Below are positions 25,975 through 35,340 of a stretch of DNA of 64,000 nucleotides, piece by piece. The first letter of the stretch is position 1; each line of letters starts with the position of its first letter. Location of the stretch: NCBI RefSeq assembly GCF_026013645.1, contig NZ_CP110224.1, positions 2,914,001-2,978,000 on the forward strand, read 5' to 3'. A model generated the notes under the pieces. That model was not told the DNA's origin. It did not search any database and saw nothing but the letters and a program-made list of their open reading frames with translations. The position numbers and the translations under genes were made by a program. Origin of the DNA: Virgibacillus natechei. Lineage in GTDB: Bacteria > Bacillota > Bacilli > Bacillales > Amphibacillaceae.

Positions 25975-26798
25975 ATGGATCTGATTCTTACATATCAATG
26001 GGAAATATTTGTTGCAGCAGAAGTGTTATCACTGATTGCACTTCTGCTCTTCGGCGTCGTTCGTTATTTATTAGGCAAACAAAGGCAGAGTTTACTTTTT
26101 CTTCTTGCTTTTCTCGTACTATTGATGCTTGAGGCATTGCTGGCAATCTTGATTTACTGGGAAACTGGGGAAATTTCAACCTTCCAGATTATCATCACCA
26201 TTTTTGTGATTTATGCATGTACGTTTGGCATAGTTGATTTCATGAAATTGGATCGCTGGATGCGAAAGAAAATTGGTGCTTGGCGTGGTGTGGATCTTTT
26301 AACAGAGAAAGACCATCGTGTCATAAAAAGGAATAAGGATCCAAAGTTTATGGTTAGAAAACTTGGCATTTACCAAGCCTTTCGGTTAATGCCTTAGTTG
26401 CACTTATGCAGTAAGAAAGTTTTTATACTTTCTTACTGCCGAAAAAATACCGCTGGAGCGCTATGGTGCACTTCATTGTATTTGTTGGCTTGCAGGCCAT
26501 TTTTTGGGTGTACGGGACGGATAGCTTGGATGAAATGCTCGTATATGTAACAGATCTCTCATGGATCGAGGCGGGGACTGCAGCCGAATCGCCATACGCA
26601 AATGAAACGATTTACGGTATTTCCATGGTGTGGGGAATCGTTTTTATCGTTGATTTTATCAGAAACAGGCGAGAAAACTCCCTCTTCAAGCGTGCGAAGG
26701 GCATAGCCCAATGGAAAGGGGGAGATGAATCACCTTCGGACGAGGGTTGGCTTTTGCCATCCAAATTGTCCGAAAAACACATCGAACAAACGTTTTAA
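25975..26798 (+). pseudogene. Membrane-protein gene interrupted by an 83-bp repeat insertion
   Basis: The first part (25975-26361, with TM helices LSLIALLLFGVVRYLLG, FLLAFLVLLMLEALLAILIY and a segment ending IGAWRGVDLLTEKDHRVI) is joined in the ancestral frame to 26445-26798 (KYRWSAMVHFIVFVGLQ onward). Removing 83 bp (26362-26444) restores one continuous protein of ~246 residues. As it stands, translation runs into the repeat and stops after eleven foreign residues. The family is unknown to me, perhaps YmcC-like. GGGGTGGA precedes ATG 25975; a GTG at 25963 is also in frame. Confidence 0.8.
26362..26444. repeat. Inserted hairpin repeat inside a coding sequence
   Basis: The insert begins with hairpin CTTGGCATTTACCAAG and continues with TGCCTTAGTTGCACTTATGC. 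It ends with a perfect 11-bp stem CAGTAAGAAAG/CTTTCTTACTG and GCCG. It is flanked by A-runs (AGAAAA and AAAAAA), consistent with a short A-rich target duplication. The same modules are found at 6600-6778 and 20671-20730. Confidence 0.85.
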
Positions 26799-26843
26799 TA
26801 TGCTCTTTCATTTGATACAATGGACATGAGGAGGTGAAAGTCA

Positions 26844-28016
26844 ATGAAAGTAAAAAAAGCGTTTAATTTCCGCATCTATCCAAATAAAAACCAAGTAACT
26901 TTAATAAATAAGACGATTGGCTGCGCTCGTTTTGTCTATAACTATTTTGCAGGAAAACAAAAAGAGAAAGACGCTTACTGGTATATTGTGAATGAAATGG
27001 TGCAAAACGGGCAACTCCTTCAAAATAATTGGAAGGGAGCGTTTTTCAATAAAAACGCGTCTATCAAAGCGGTTCGGAAATTAAAGAAAAACTATCCATT
27101 TCTAAAAGAAGTTGATAGTATTGCACTTCAAAAATCAGTTGAAAACGTGAATGATTCCTATGCTCGTTATTACAAGAAACAGAACAGTGAACCTCGTTTT
27201 AAATCAAAGAAGAATCCTGTTCAATCGTATACAACGAAATATGTAAATGAAAATATTGCAGTTTTGGATAAACATATTAAACTGCCAAAGCTAGGGAACG
27301 TTCGTTTTGCCAAAAGTCGTGAAGTGGAAGGTCGCCTTATGAATGTAACTGTCAGACGTAAGCCTTCAGGTAAATACTTTGTTTCGATATTAGTCGAGAC
27401 CGAAGTCGGGCACCATGAAAAGACAAGTTCATCCGTAGGAATCGATGTAGGATTAAAAGATTTTGCAACACTTTCAAATGGAACAGTATATGAAAACCCC
27501 AAATTTTTCCGCACATTAGAAGAGAAGCTGGCAACATCTCAGGTGATTCTGTCAAGGCGACAAATCGGCTCAGCTAATTGGAATAAACAAAGAAGAAAAG
27601 TGGCTCTACTTCACGAAAAAATCGCTAATGCAAGAAAAGATATGTTAGATAAGATTTCAACCGAGATAGTCAAAAACCACGACATCATCGGGATTGAAGA
27701 TTTGTCTATAAAAAATATGTTAAAAAATCACAATCTTGCAAAATCTATTAGCGAAGTGTCATGGTCACAATTCAGAACCATGCTTGAATATAAAGCTAAT
27801 TGGTACGGTAAACGGGTAGTTGCTGTTGCTAAAAACTTTCCATCAAGTCAACTATGTTCAAATTGTGGTCACAAAAACAAAGACGTTAAAAATCTCGCTT
27901 TGCGTGAATGGACTTGTGAAATATGTAAATGCCATCACCAAAGAGATATTAATGCAAGTATCAATCTTCGTAATGAAGCATTACGATTAACCGCAGGAAC
28001 TGCGGGGATAGCCTAA
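26844..28016 (+). CDS. tnpB: TnpB, RNA-guided nuclease of IS200/IS605 type (no TnpA)
   Basis: 390 residues starting at ATG 26844 after GAGGAGGTGAAAG. The split RuvC catalytic residues are in [12 protein letters not shown] (D), IIGIEDLSI (E) and [12 protein letters not shown] (D), and the zinc ribbon is CSNCGH...CEICKC. The N-terminal [19 protein letters not shown] is typical. TnpB is an omega-RNA-guided DNA endonuclease that maintains its element. No Y1 tnpA accompanies it, so it is a solitary IS1341-type unit needing a helper in trans. It sits immediately behind the interrupted membrane-protein gene. All catalytic residues are present. Confidence 0.95.
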   Translation: MKVKKAFNFRIYPNKNQVTLINKTIGCARFVYNYFAGKQKEKDAYWYIVNEMVQNGQLLQNNWKGAFFNKNASIKAVRKLKKNYPFLKEVDSIALQKSVENVNDSYARYYKKQNSEPRFKSKKNPVQSYTTKYVNENIAVLDKHIKLPKLGNVRFAKSREVEGRLMNVTVRRKPSGKYFVSILVETEVGHHEKTSSSVGIDVGLKDFATLSNGTVYENPKFFRTLEEKLATSQVILSRRQIGSANWNKQRRKVALLHEKIANARKDMLDKISTEIVKNHDIIGIEDLSIKNMLKNHNLAKSISEVSWSQFRTMLEYKANWYGKRVVAVAKNFPSSQLCSNCGHKNKDVKNLALREWTCEICKCHHQRDINASINLRNEALRLTAGTAGIA

Positions 28017-28100
28017 TTCATAACTGATCGATAGGTTGGTGTTCTTAGGAATCCCCCACTTCAAGCAACCCATAAGGGTGGTAAGAGGGGGTAGTTCAAT
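27975..28100 (+). ncRNA. Putative omega-RNA / right end of the TnpB element
   Basis: The 3' end of tnpB and the next ~85 bases contain hairpins CCGCAGGAACTGCGG and CCCCC...ACCCATAAGGGT...GGGGG, ending GGGGGTAGTTCA at 28087-28098. This arrangement (right-end hairpins overlapping the tnpB 3' end) is the usual position of omega-RNA scaffolds; the guide would be the bases just 3' of ~28100. Confidence 0.6.
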
Positions 28101-28150
28101 TATTCATGGTCGTATACCTTATTTCCATCTAATTCGGGGGGATAAATTTT

Positions 28151-29854
28151 ATGAAACAGACGAAGCTATTGTTCGCCATTATTTCTTTTATTATTATTTT
28201 AACAAGCTGCTCGGAAGACAAGACAGAGGAAACAACTGAATCAGAATCAGAAGCAGAAACGGAAACGAACGAGGAACAGCAAGCACAATCAGAAGTGGAA
28301 GCGGTTGATGCAACGGCTATCCAGCTCAGTCAATACGCATCTGAGATCGATTTCTCTCTAGATAAACCTGCCCATGATGGGATTGAGGCAGAAACAACAC
28401 TAGATATCGAAGGAAGTTTGGGGCAGTTTGGAGAATTAAATAAGGATCACCTTTGGGTGGTGCTAACAGCCAAAGAAGCAATTGAAGACCTCGATACAGA
28501 TGAATTCCATTATTTTATTCCACTTGATGAGGATGCATTTTCGCACGGCTTAAACTTACATCATGGCGAGGGGGAGTACGAGGTATCGGTCAGAGCTCCA
28601 AGTAATGATCCAAATGAAGAAGACCGTTATTATGATGTTGCGAGTTTTGCCGTCGTTAATCAGGATAAGGACATCCAACGAGAAATAGAATATACGGAAT
28701 ATGGCGTGGCCAACGATATCCAGTTAACAAGCCCAACACTGGGGCTAGAGGAACATGATGCGAGCGTGTCTATAGAAGGAACGGTCCCAGATGATTATGC
28801 GGGAGAAAGGGTGCTTGTACAGGTGGATAAGGACAATGAAAACAGGCAAATCACGCTTCCTGTTGAAGATAATGCTTTTTCCGGAGATGTGCCTCTATTT
28901 TTTGGAGAAGGAGTCCATTCCATTCGTGTTCAGGGATATAATGAGGAAGATGAATTATTTTATGATTCTGCCTCATTCTACGCAGACAATCAAACAGCTA
29001 TGGCGTTTGCGGAAATGGAAACATTCACCTCCTATACGGAACGTGGAGTGACGCTTCATGAACCAACATGGCAGCAAGAAGCGGTTCAACATGACTTAGC
29101 ATACAGTATTTCCGGGGAAATTAATCCAGATCTTACCGGTGCGGAGGACATCACGCATGTGATCGTGACCGTGAATAAACCAGAGGAAGATGTAGAATCT
29201 GGATACCTTATTCCAGTTGAAAATTACCAGTTTGATGGTGAGGCCTTTTTCCGCTTTGGTCCCGGCGATTATGAAGTGATCGTCAATGTACCCGAATTGG
29301 AGCAGCATGATCAATCCATGTTTTATTTCGAAGGGGTGGCAAAAGTAAATCATCAGGTGGAGGATATTTCCGATGAGCGCGCGTTACTGCCTGCAAGAGG
29401 CATTGAATCTGATCATCCGGCCATTATTCAACAAGCAGAAGAGATTACCGCGGGGCTTGAGAATGATCGGGATAAGGCCAAAGCAGTCTATGAATTCGTG
29501 GCAAAACATGTAGCTTATGACGTGCCCAAAGCAGAGAACGACATGTTTAATCTAGGTGACAGCGCGCTCACGACACTGGAATCCGGGGTCGGCATCTGTC
29601 AGGATTATGCGTTTCTCGCAACCGCATTGCTAAGAGCACTCGGCATGGAGGCTAATTTTATCGAAGGTTTTGCCGGTGAGCGTCATGCATGGGTCGAAGT
29701 GATGGCGGATGGTGACTGGCTCGTAATGGATCCAACATGGGGTGCAGGCTACGTTCAAGACGGAGAATTTCACGCGCAGTATAATGAAGATTACTTTGAC
29801 CCTGAGCAAGCTTTTTTTGAAGAGACGCATCAGCGGGACGGGATTATGTATTGA
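28151..29854 (+). CDS. Lipoprotein with C-terminal transglutaminase-like domain
   Basis: 567 residues. The signal peptide MKQTKLLFAIISFIIILTSC carries lipobox LTSC, and a Glu/Ser-rich spacer follows (~22-55). Three or four repeated beta domains follow (each with a pattern like FHYFIPLDEDAFSHGLNLHHGEGEY). A transglutaminase-core domain is near residues 440-560, with Cys (GVGICQDYAFLATALL), His (GERHAWVEVM) and Asp (LVMDPTWGAG). It is anchored outside the membrane; the triad is complete, so peptidase or transglutaminase activity on the envelope is possible. The ribosome binding site is GGGGGGATAAATTTT, then ATG 28151. Confidence 0.85.
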   Translation: MKQTKLLFAIISFIIILTSCSEDKTEETTESESEAETETNEEQQAQSEVEAVDATAIQLSQYASEIDFSLDKPAHDGIEAETTLDIEGSLGQFGELNKDHLWVVLTAKEAIEDLDTDEFHYFIPLDEDAFSHGLNLHHGEGEYEVSVRAPSNDPNEEDRYYDVASFAVVNQDKDIQREIEYTEYGVANDIQLTSPTLGLEEHDASVSIEGTVPDDYAGERVLVQVDKDNENRQITLPVEDNAFSGDVPLFFGEGVHSIRVQGYNEEDELFYDSASFYADNQTAMAFAEMETFTSYTERGVTLHEPTWQQEAVQHDLAYSISGEINPDLTGAEDITHVIVTVNKPEEDVESGYLIPVENYQFDGEAFFRFGPGDYEVIVNVPELEQHDQSMFYFEGVAKVNHQVEDISDERALLPARGIESDHPAIIQQAEEITAGLENDRDKAKAVYEFVAKHVAYDVPKAENDMFNLGDSALTTLESGVGICQDYAFLATALLRALGMEANFIEGFAGERHAWVEVMADGDWLVMDPTWGAGYVQDGEFHAQYNEDYFDPEQAFFEETHQRDGIMY

Positions 29855-29878
29855 GGGAAATTGTAAGCGAATAAAATG

Positions 29879-29925
29879 AATCGAGTAGTTTGAGGTCACT
29901 AACCCCCTACTACTCGATTTTTATA
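29879..29925 (+). terminator. Terminator after the transglutaminase lipoprotein
   Basis: AATCGAGTAG (29879-29888) pairs perfectly with CTACTCGATT (29910-29919), followed by TTTATATT. Confidence 0.8.
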
Positions 29926-29986
29926 TTAATAATTATCTATTGCTTATTCCATCCATAACAATGTTTTGTACTTGATTACCAAGAAA

Positions 29987-30811
29987 TCAAGTGCTCTTTT
30001 TCAAAAACTGATCAACAATGCCATTGAACTTATCACCATATTCCCAGAACATCATATGTCCGCCTAGTACTTCTATTTTTGTCCCTGGATAAACGCTCTT
30101 TATATAGGATGCTGCCGTTTCCGCCCAATGCTCAGCAACTATAGTTAATGTGGGTACTGATTGACTTGCTGACGTTGCAATTTCTCGATAATCGGCAAAC
30201 ATACCTGATGCAAAAAGATTCCCGGCAATGTAGTATGGCGTTTTTAAAGATTGGTCTACCAGCCAGTTTAATTCATCCGCTTGCAATTCCCGTTGTACCA
30301 TAACTTGTGTACTATAATCAGTGAAAAACTCCCGTTGCCCCTCAGGACTTCGCAAATACGTATTGTAAATGGCCGCGATCTCATCAAGATCCCCTTCGAC
30401 CCAATCTCCCTCATTGACAGATAATGATTTCGGGGGCATATCAATCAAAACTAATGATTTGATATCGGTAATCCCATGTTGTTTGATGTACTCCCAAATG
30501 GTAAAACAGCCAAAGGACCAGCCAACCAGTGTTACATTTTTCAGATTTAATGTTTGTACCACACTGGCCAAATCCTCCCCATGTGTCACATAATCATTAC
30601 CATACGGTGTAACGGTTGACCTCCCATGACTTCGTGGATCAATCACAATAACGCGATTCTCTTTTGAAAAATACGCTACTTGTTTATCGAAAACTTCCGT
30701 TGTAAATGTAAATCCTGGGATAAAGATGATTGGATCGCCTGTGCCAATGTCCTGGATGAATAGTTCAATACCAGGGGTAACTTCGATATATTTACCGCCT
30801 TTACTTGACAT
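29987..30811 (-). CDS. Alpha/beta hydrolase
   Basis: 274 residues. Nucleophile elbow LVGWSFGCFTIWEY (Ser in GWSFG), oxyanion region IFIPGFTFTTE, acid in TIVAEHW and catalytic His in VLGGHMMFWEYGDKF. The sequence resembles haloperoxidase- or esterase-type monomeric hydrolases. The substrate is unknown. AAGGAGCTGATACT precedes ATG 30811. It is a single gene without signal peptide. Confidence 0.88.
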   Translation of the reverse strand: MSSKGGKYIEVTPGIELFIQDIGTGDPIIFIPGFTFTTEVFDKQVAYFSKENRVIVIDPRSHGRSTVTPYGNDYVTHGEDLASVVQTLNLKNVTLVGWSFGCFTIWEYIKQHGITDIKSLVLIDMPPKSLSVNEGDWVEGDLDEIAAIYNTYLRSPEGQREFFTDYSTQVMVQRELQADELNWLVDQSLKTPYYIAGNLFASGMFADYREIATSASQSVPTLTIVAEHWAETAASYIKSVYPGTKIEVLGGHMMFWEYGDKFNGIVDQFLKKST

Positions 30812-31189
30812 AGTATCAGCTCCTTAGGGAAAATGTTTATTCATTTATATTTAAAAGTAAATAAAGAACTTGGCTCTAAAATAAAAACCTGCTTCTTGTA
30901 CCTCATTATCTCATATACCCCTAAAGATTGTAAGAAAAATTATTGAAATTTATTGAAATTTGACTTATTTTGAAGTCAAACTATATGTAGGTTACAGCAG
31001 TTAATTTATACATAGTCCGATTTTTAGTAGGCTCAGCAATAACATACAATATAAAACTACTACGAACACATAAAATGTTCATGAATAGTGTCGCACTATA
31101 TAGAGGAAAAAATGCCTAAAGCAACACTAGTTAATGACAACAGCCATGCAAAGTCCCTAATGTACTATCTAAATGGTGACCTGGTACAC
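30812..31189. other. 378-bp intergenic stretch, nothing recognised
   Basis: AT-rich DNA between the 5' end of the hydrolase gene and the 3' end of the tctA-like gene. No ORF, hairpin terminator with a T-run, or known RNA motif was identified. Confidence 0.5.
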
Positions 31190-32542
31190 CTAACTTAAAA
31201 GCCCGAGAAGCCAAGGTGCAGCGTAGAGAACCATGAACATGACGCCGTAATTTACACCGTTTTTATGCAGTAAACCAGATACGATTGCGATCAAGATGAC
31301 GCCAAAGATGTTGATCAGTCCTGCATCCATGAAGGCAAGCATAACGACAAGTCCAGCAAAAAGCCCAATCAACGCTTCATGAGGGACGAGTTTGAATACA
31401 AATGCAGAAATCTGACCAGCATATTTAATCATTACAAAATAGGTAATAAATAAGGCAATGCTTGCACCGAGAATAGTGGCGGTCATTATTTCACCGATAG
31501 AAAGCATATGATGGATATTATGCTCCGGTGTGAATACAGGTGGAGCATTAAACAATCCGGCTGCAGGTCCGATTGCCGTCGGTGACAAAGGTAACCCAAT
31601 TGCAATTAAAGGAATGAGCGTTCCAGAAATATAAGCTGCATTTGTTAATCCATCCATTGTTGAAATTGCTCTCGATGCTCTTTGCACAGGATCTTTAATA
31701 TGTCTTGTTAAAAATTCCCCTAAAAACACGCTCATACCTACTGGCGTAAGAAAGAAGGTAACAGAACCTAAGAAACTACCAAGTGCAGCGGAACCTGATT
31801 CTTTTTTTGTTAAAACCTTAAATGGATTTGGAATTCCTTTTTCTTTCTTGGATGCTTTTAAACGAATTTCCTTATTTCCCAGTCTCGGAGTGTTTTGGCG
31901 ATTCTCTTTATTTAAAAGTTTAAATAGCGTAAATGCAATGGGTCCGATTGTTATTCCTAAAAAGAAAGAAACAAAAACCGTCTCATCTGCCGGGATCACA
32001 TCTAATCCCCAGTATAGATGTCTGAGACCTTGAATCAGCAATGCAAACGGTACAATCATAGCAAGTGATAGAATTTTGTTCTTGGTCAGTAATGCTAAGA
32101 AGACCGCTCCAAAGAAAAAAATAAGTCCAGCATACTCACTAATTGTATCCGCATATGGAAGAATTAAATTAGCGATCAGAAAACTAGCAGGTATGGCAAT
32201 TAATGTCCCAATTACAGATCCGGACGACATCTTTTTAATACTGACATCTGGCATTCCATGCGCTTTCAATACCATGGCATGCTCAACCATTGGCGCAGCC
32301 ATCACACCGCCTGGTATACCGGCAACAGCAACCGGAATGGAATCAGTTAGTTTTTTTGCGACAATAGCAGAAATAAAGAAAGCCAAAATAACGTATGGTG
32401 ACAGCCCTAAAAGCGCAAGTGCGATGGTGACTGGCGCTAGTACTGCGGTCTCATCGGTTCCTGGAGCGACTCCAATAATGGTGTAAACGACTGCCCCGCC
32501 AATGCTTGCGAGAATCATTTGTAAAATAATCATCATATCCAT
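31190..32542 (-). CDS. TctA-type tripartite carboxylate transporter large permease
   Basis: 450 residues with about ten TM helices. The family motif region GVAPGTDETAVLAPVTIALALL is near the N-terminus and VAVAGIPGGVMAAPMVEHAM is in the first half. These match TctA/DUF112 permeases, which import tri- or dicarboxylates, usually with TctB and a periplasmic TctC. Only a short 78-residue membrane partner is present here, and no binding protein. The start lies 3 bp after the partner's stop, so they form an operon. Proximity to a decayed HMG-CoA reductase gene hints at mevalonate-like substrates, but this is inference. Confidence 0.85.
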   Translation of the reverse strand: MDMMIILQMILASIGGAVVYTIIGVAPGTDETAVLAPVTIALALLGLSPYVILAFFISAIVAKKLTDSIPVAVAGIPGGVMAAPMVEHAMVLKAHGMPDVSIKKMSSGSVIGTLIAIPASFLIANLILPYADTISEYAGLIFFFGAVFLALLTKNKILSLAMIVPFALLIQGLRHLYWGLDVIPADETVFVSFFLGITIGPIAFTLFKLLNKENRQNTPRLGNKEIRLKASKKEKGIPNPFKVLTKKESGSAALGSFLGSVTFFLTPVGMSVFLGEFLTRHIKDPVQRASRAISTMDGLTNAAYISGTLIPLIAIGLPLSPTAIGPAAGLFNAPPVFTPEHNIHHMLSIGEIMTATILGASIALFITYFVMIKYAGQISAFVFKLVPHEALIGLFAGLVVMLAFMDAGLINIFGVILIAIVSGLLHKNGVNYGVMFMVLYAAPWLLGLLS

Positions 32543-32545
32543 GGT

Positions 32546-32782
32546 TTATTCATCCCCGTCCATTTTTGAAATCGTCCGTTTTGGTTTAATAATAATACTG
32601 CTACTAATAAATCCGACCACCCCACCTATTAACCCTATAATTAACGGCTGCGGAGCGTCGCCTGGGGCCAAAATATACCCTCCAAGTGCAAAAGAGATAC
32701 AAAGTGCCATTGCAATCCCAAGATCTTTAAGTTTCACATTGTCTCCCCAAATTTCAACGTAATTTTTGTTTTCTTCGCCCAA
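32546..32782 (-). CDS. Small two-TM membrane protein, probable partner of TctA-type permease
   Basis: 78 residues starting at TTG 32782 (GGAGG seven bases upstream). Two TM helices (LGIAMALCISFALGGYILA and LIIGLIGGVVGFISSSIII) are followed by a charged tail. It directly precedes the permease gene with a 3-bp gap. It is far shorter than typical four-TM TctB proteins, so it could be a reduced TctB-like subunit. I do not recognise a named family. Confidence 0.7.
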   Translation of the reverse strand: MGEENKNYVEIWGDNVKLKDLGIAMALCISFALGGYILAPGDAPQPLIIGLIGGVVGFISSSIIIKPKRTISKMDGDE

Positions 32783-32899
32783 AGTACCACCTCCAGTTTT
32801 TCATTTTTCCTAATTTGACGGACAGTTGACACAATACATCCTATCATATGACCATTTGCACGCGCTCGTTCTATGCATACCAAGGATAAAGTTCATCGC

Positions 32900-33471
32900 T
32901 TAGCGTCTTAGCGAATAATTATGCTGAGTGACTTCTACAAAATGTTTTATATCATCAAAGCGGAATCTCTCCTCTTTAGCGGCAAGTTCCATTACCTTAT
33001 CAATCTGCTCGTCTCTTGCGCCGGCCATGTATGCCATGTTTCTGGCATGTAATCTCATATGTCCTTTTTGAATACCCTCACCAGCCAATGCTTTGATGCC
33101 TGCGAAGTTCTGAGCTAAGCCTGTTGATGCAATAATTCCTGCTAGGCGTTCCGCTGTCTCCACTTGTAAAATTTTAGTTGCCAATTTAGCAACAGGTGTG
33201 ATTGTGTGGCACCACCAATTATACCGACAGCCATTGGAATTTCAATGGTTCCAATAAGCGCATTGTTTTCTCCACATTCCCATTGTGTTAAGCTACGGTA
33301 GCTTCCGGTGATAGAAGCATAGGCATGGGCACCTGCTTCTATCGCTCTCGTATCATTTCCAGTTGCAAGCACAACGGCAGAAATCCCGTTCATAACCCCA
33401 TTATTATGCGTCGCGGCCCGATATGAATCTGCAACTGTAAATTCAAAATAACATCCCCTGTTTAAACACAA
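32900..33471 (-). pseudogene. mvaA: Decayed class II HMG-CoA reductase (C-terminal half, frameshifted)
   Basis: Two frames encode consecutive parts of one protein. The first gives [20 protein letters not shown]...[10 protein letters not shown]; the second gives [20 protein letters not shown]...KGHMRLHARNMAY. These are the class II HMG-CoA reductase motifs. One C missing around 33195 (CACCTGTT for CACCCTGTT) breaks the frame, and the N-terminal ~half is absent. No start signal exists. Class II enzymes often serve mevalonate degradation. The neighbouring carboxylate permease and BCCT carrier may once have belonged with it. Confidence 0.85.
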
Positions 33472-33636
33472 TTGACGAACCTATCCCATGATGCCTTTGC
33501 TTTTAAATTAAATAGTTGGATTCACATTCATTTCAAAAATTATTGGTGTTCTTATATATTTTACATTTCCCCTTAACTCAGGCCACACGTATAAACTTGC
33601 TAGTGGACCAATCAGGCAAAAGCTACTATGTAAAAT

Positions 33637-33672
33637 AAGGTGCAGCGCAATCATTACTAGCGCTACACCTTA
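33637..33672 (-). terminator. Terminator of the BCCT gene
   Basis: AAGGTGCAGCGC pairs with GCGCTACACCTT (one wobble). On the minus strand TTATTTTACA follows, 36 bp past the BCCT stop codon. Confidence 0.75.
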
Positions 33673-33707
33673 AGTGCCTAATTATTTTCCAAACTACTTC
33701 TTCATTT

Positions 33708-35255
33708 CTATTTCTTATTATTTTCTGGAATAATAGACTGTTCCCTAGCAAGCGCCTTACTTACTCGCGGAGCGGTCCAAAATGTCGTTAACATTAACAA
33801 GGATACCGGAACTGCTGTAACAACAATAAAGGATTGCAGGGATTCAACACTATCTTCCCCGATCGTTAGAAGGACAGTCGCTACAAGCCCCATAATTAAC
33901 ACCCAGAATACACGCAAGGCTTTAGATGGATTGCCATTCCCCGTAATCGCCATTGAAATTGTCAGGGACATGGAATCAGTTGTTGTAAGAACGAAAACAA
34001 TGGTTGCCAACAGGAATAGAAACCCTAAAATTGTTCCAAACGGCAACTGTTCCGCAATGGCGATCATTGCTGCTGGCGGACCATCACTGCTTAGTGCATC
34101 GGAAATAGAACCTGGGTTTTTAAGCTCATTGAAAATCCCAGCCCCTCCAACTACTGTAAACCAGAATGTCGCTACAACAGGTGCAATGACCGCAACCGTC
34201 GTAACAAGCTCTCGAATCGTACGACCGCGAGAAATACGACTCACAAACATAGCCATCATCGGCCCATAACCAATGAACCAGGCAAAGAAGAATACAGTCC
34301 ATGCTCCAAGCCAAGCTTCATCACTACGGTAGGTGCTCATTGAAAAGAAATTCTGTACATACAACCCAAATGATTCTAAATACGAATCAAAAATAAACAA
34401 ACCTGGGCCAAGTATAAGAACAGCCACCATCAATAATAGCGCCAAGATAACATTATAGGTACTTAACAGCTTAATACCTTTATGAATTCCAGTAGCCGCA
34501 GAAATTGCAGCTGCTATGACAATTACAGCAATGATGGTGCATTGAATCAATACATTATTAGGTATTCCTAATAATGCACTCATCCCATAACCGGCCTGTA
34601 AACCAAGAAATCCGATTGGACCGATTGTACCAGCTGCAACCGATATAATGGAAAATGTATCCACAAATGTACCGAGTGCACTTCTTTTTGCAATCTTATC
34701 CCCAAAAATCGGATAAAGTAATGACCGCGGCTTCAAAGGTGCACCACGATGATAATGGGAATACATTAACACGATGGTACCAAGCGTTCCAAGAAGCGCC
34801 CATGAAAGAAAGCCCCAATCAACAAAACTTGTCGCAAGTGCGGGCGCAACTGCTTCCATCGTACCTGCCTCTATACCAGGAAAATGCGGTGGTACCGTCA
34901 AAAAGTGACTCAATGGTTCGGCCGCAGCCCAAAACACACCACCCGCTGCCAGTAATGTGCACATAATGATGGAAAGCCATTGAAAATAGCCAAGCTCTGG
35001 TTTATCCAGTTTCCCCAAACGGATCTTTCCAAATTTGGAAAACCCCAGAAACAATGCTATTAAAAAAGTACCCATCACCAAGAACTGATAAATCGAACCA
35101 AAATATTTTACCGAAAAGCCAAATAAATAATCTACCATAAGTGTAACCAAATCCTGGTTGATCAATGCGAAGATTACAAAGGCCAACAATGCACCCCCAC
35201 TGAGAAACAGAACGGGCTTATCAATTGATTGATCATTCTTGCTTAATTTCTTCAA
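33708..35255 (-). CDS. BCCT-family betaine/choline/carnitine transporter
   Basis: 515 residues with twelve TM helices. The BCCT signatures are GVFWAAAEPLSHFL, the tryptophan-rich WTVFFFAWFIGYGPMMAMFV, RISRGRTIRE and the VLTTTDSMSLTIS helix. The family imports quaternary amines or related zwitterions, usually coupled to Na+, for osmoprotection or catabolism. It starts at TTG 35255 after AGGAGG. The leader contains a long hairpin followed by T7 just before the ribosome binding site, suggesting attenuation control. The precise substrate is not determinable from sequence. Confidence 0.92.
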   Translation of the reverse strand: MKKLSKNDQSIDKPVLFLSGGALLAFVIFALINQDLVTLMVDYLFGFSVKYFGSIYQFLVMGTFLIALFLGFSKFGKIRLGKLDKPELGYFQWLSIIMCTLLAAGGVFWAAAEPLSHFLTVPPHFPGIEAGTMEAVAPALATSFVDWGFLSWALLGTLGTIVLMYSHYHRGAPLKPRSLLYPIFGDKIAKRSALGTFVDTFSIISVAAGTIGPIGFLGLQAGYGMSALLGIPNNVLIQCTIIAVIVIAAAISAATGIHKGIKLLSTYNVILALLLMVAVLILGPGLFIFDSYLESFGLYVQNFFSMSTYRSDEAWLGAWTVFFFAWFIGYGPMMAMFVSRISRGRTIRELVTTVAVIAPVVATFWFTVVGGAGIFNELKNPGSISDALSSDGPPAAMIAIAEQLPFGTILGFLFLLATIVFVLTTTDSMSLTISMAITGNGNPSKALRVFWVLIMGLVATVLLTIGEDSVESLQSFIVVTAVPVSLLMLTTFWTAPRVSKALAREQSIIPENNKK

Positions 35256-35273
35256 AATCGTTCCTCCTATAAC

Positions 35274-35340
35274 ACAAAAAAACTCACATACTCATGCACT
35301 AACCGCCGGTATCTTTACAGCGATCATTCGTATGTGAGAA
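35274..35340 (-). promoter_or_regulatory. Structured leader with terminator-like hairpin before the BCCT gene
   Basis: On the minus strand CTCACATAC (35330-35338) pairs with GTATGTGAG (35283-35291), directly followed by TTTTTTTG and then the AGGAGG of the BCCT gene. The enclosed ~38 nt contain CGCTGTAAAGATACCGGCGG, which could itself fold. The layout is that of a small riboswitch or attenuator; class unknown. Confidence 0.6.

Noticed and set aside
28036-28239. 67-codon ORF starting in the TnpB right end
   Set aside because: Overlaps the well-supported lipoprotein start in another frame; likely chance.
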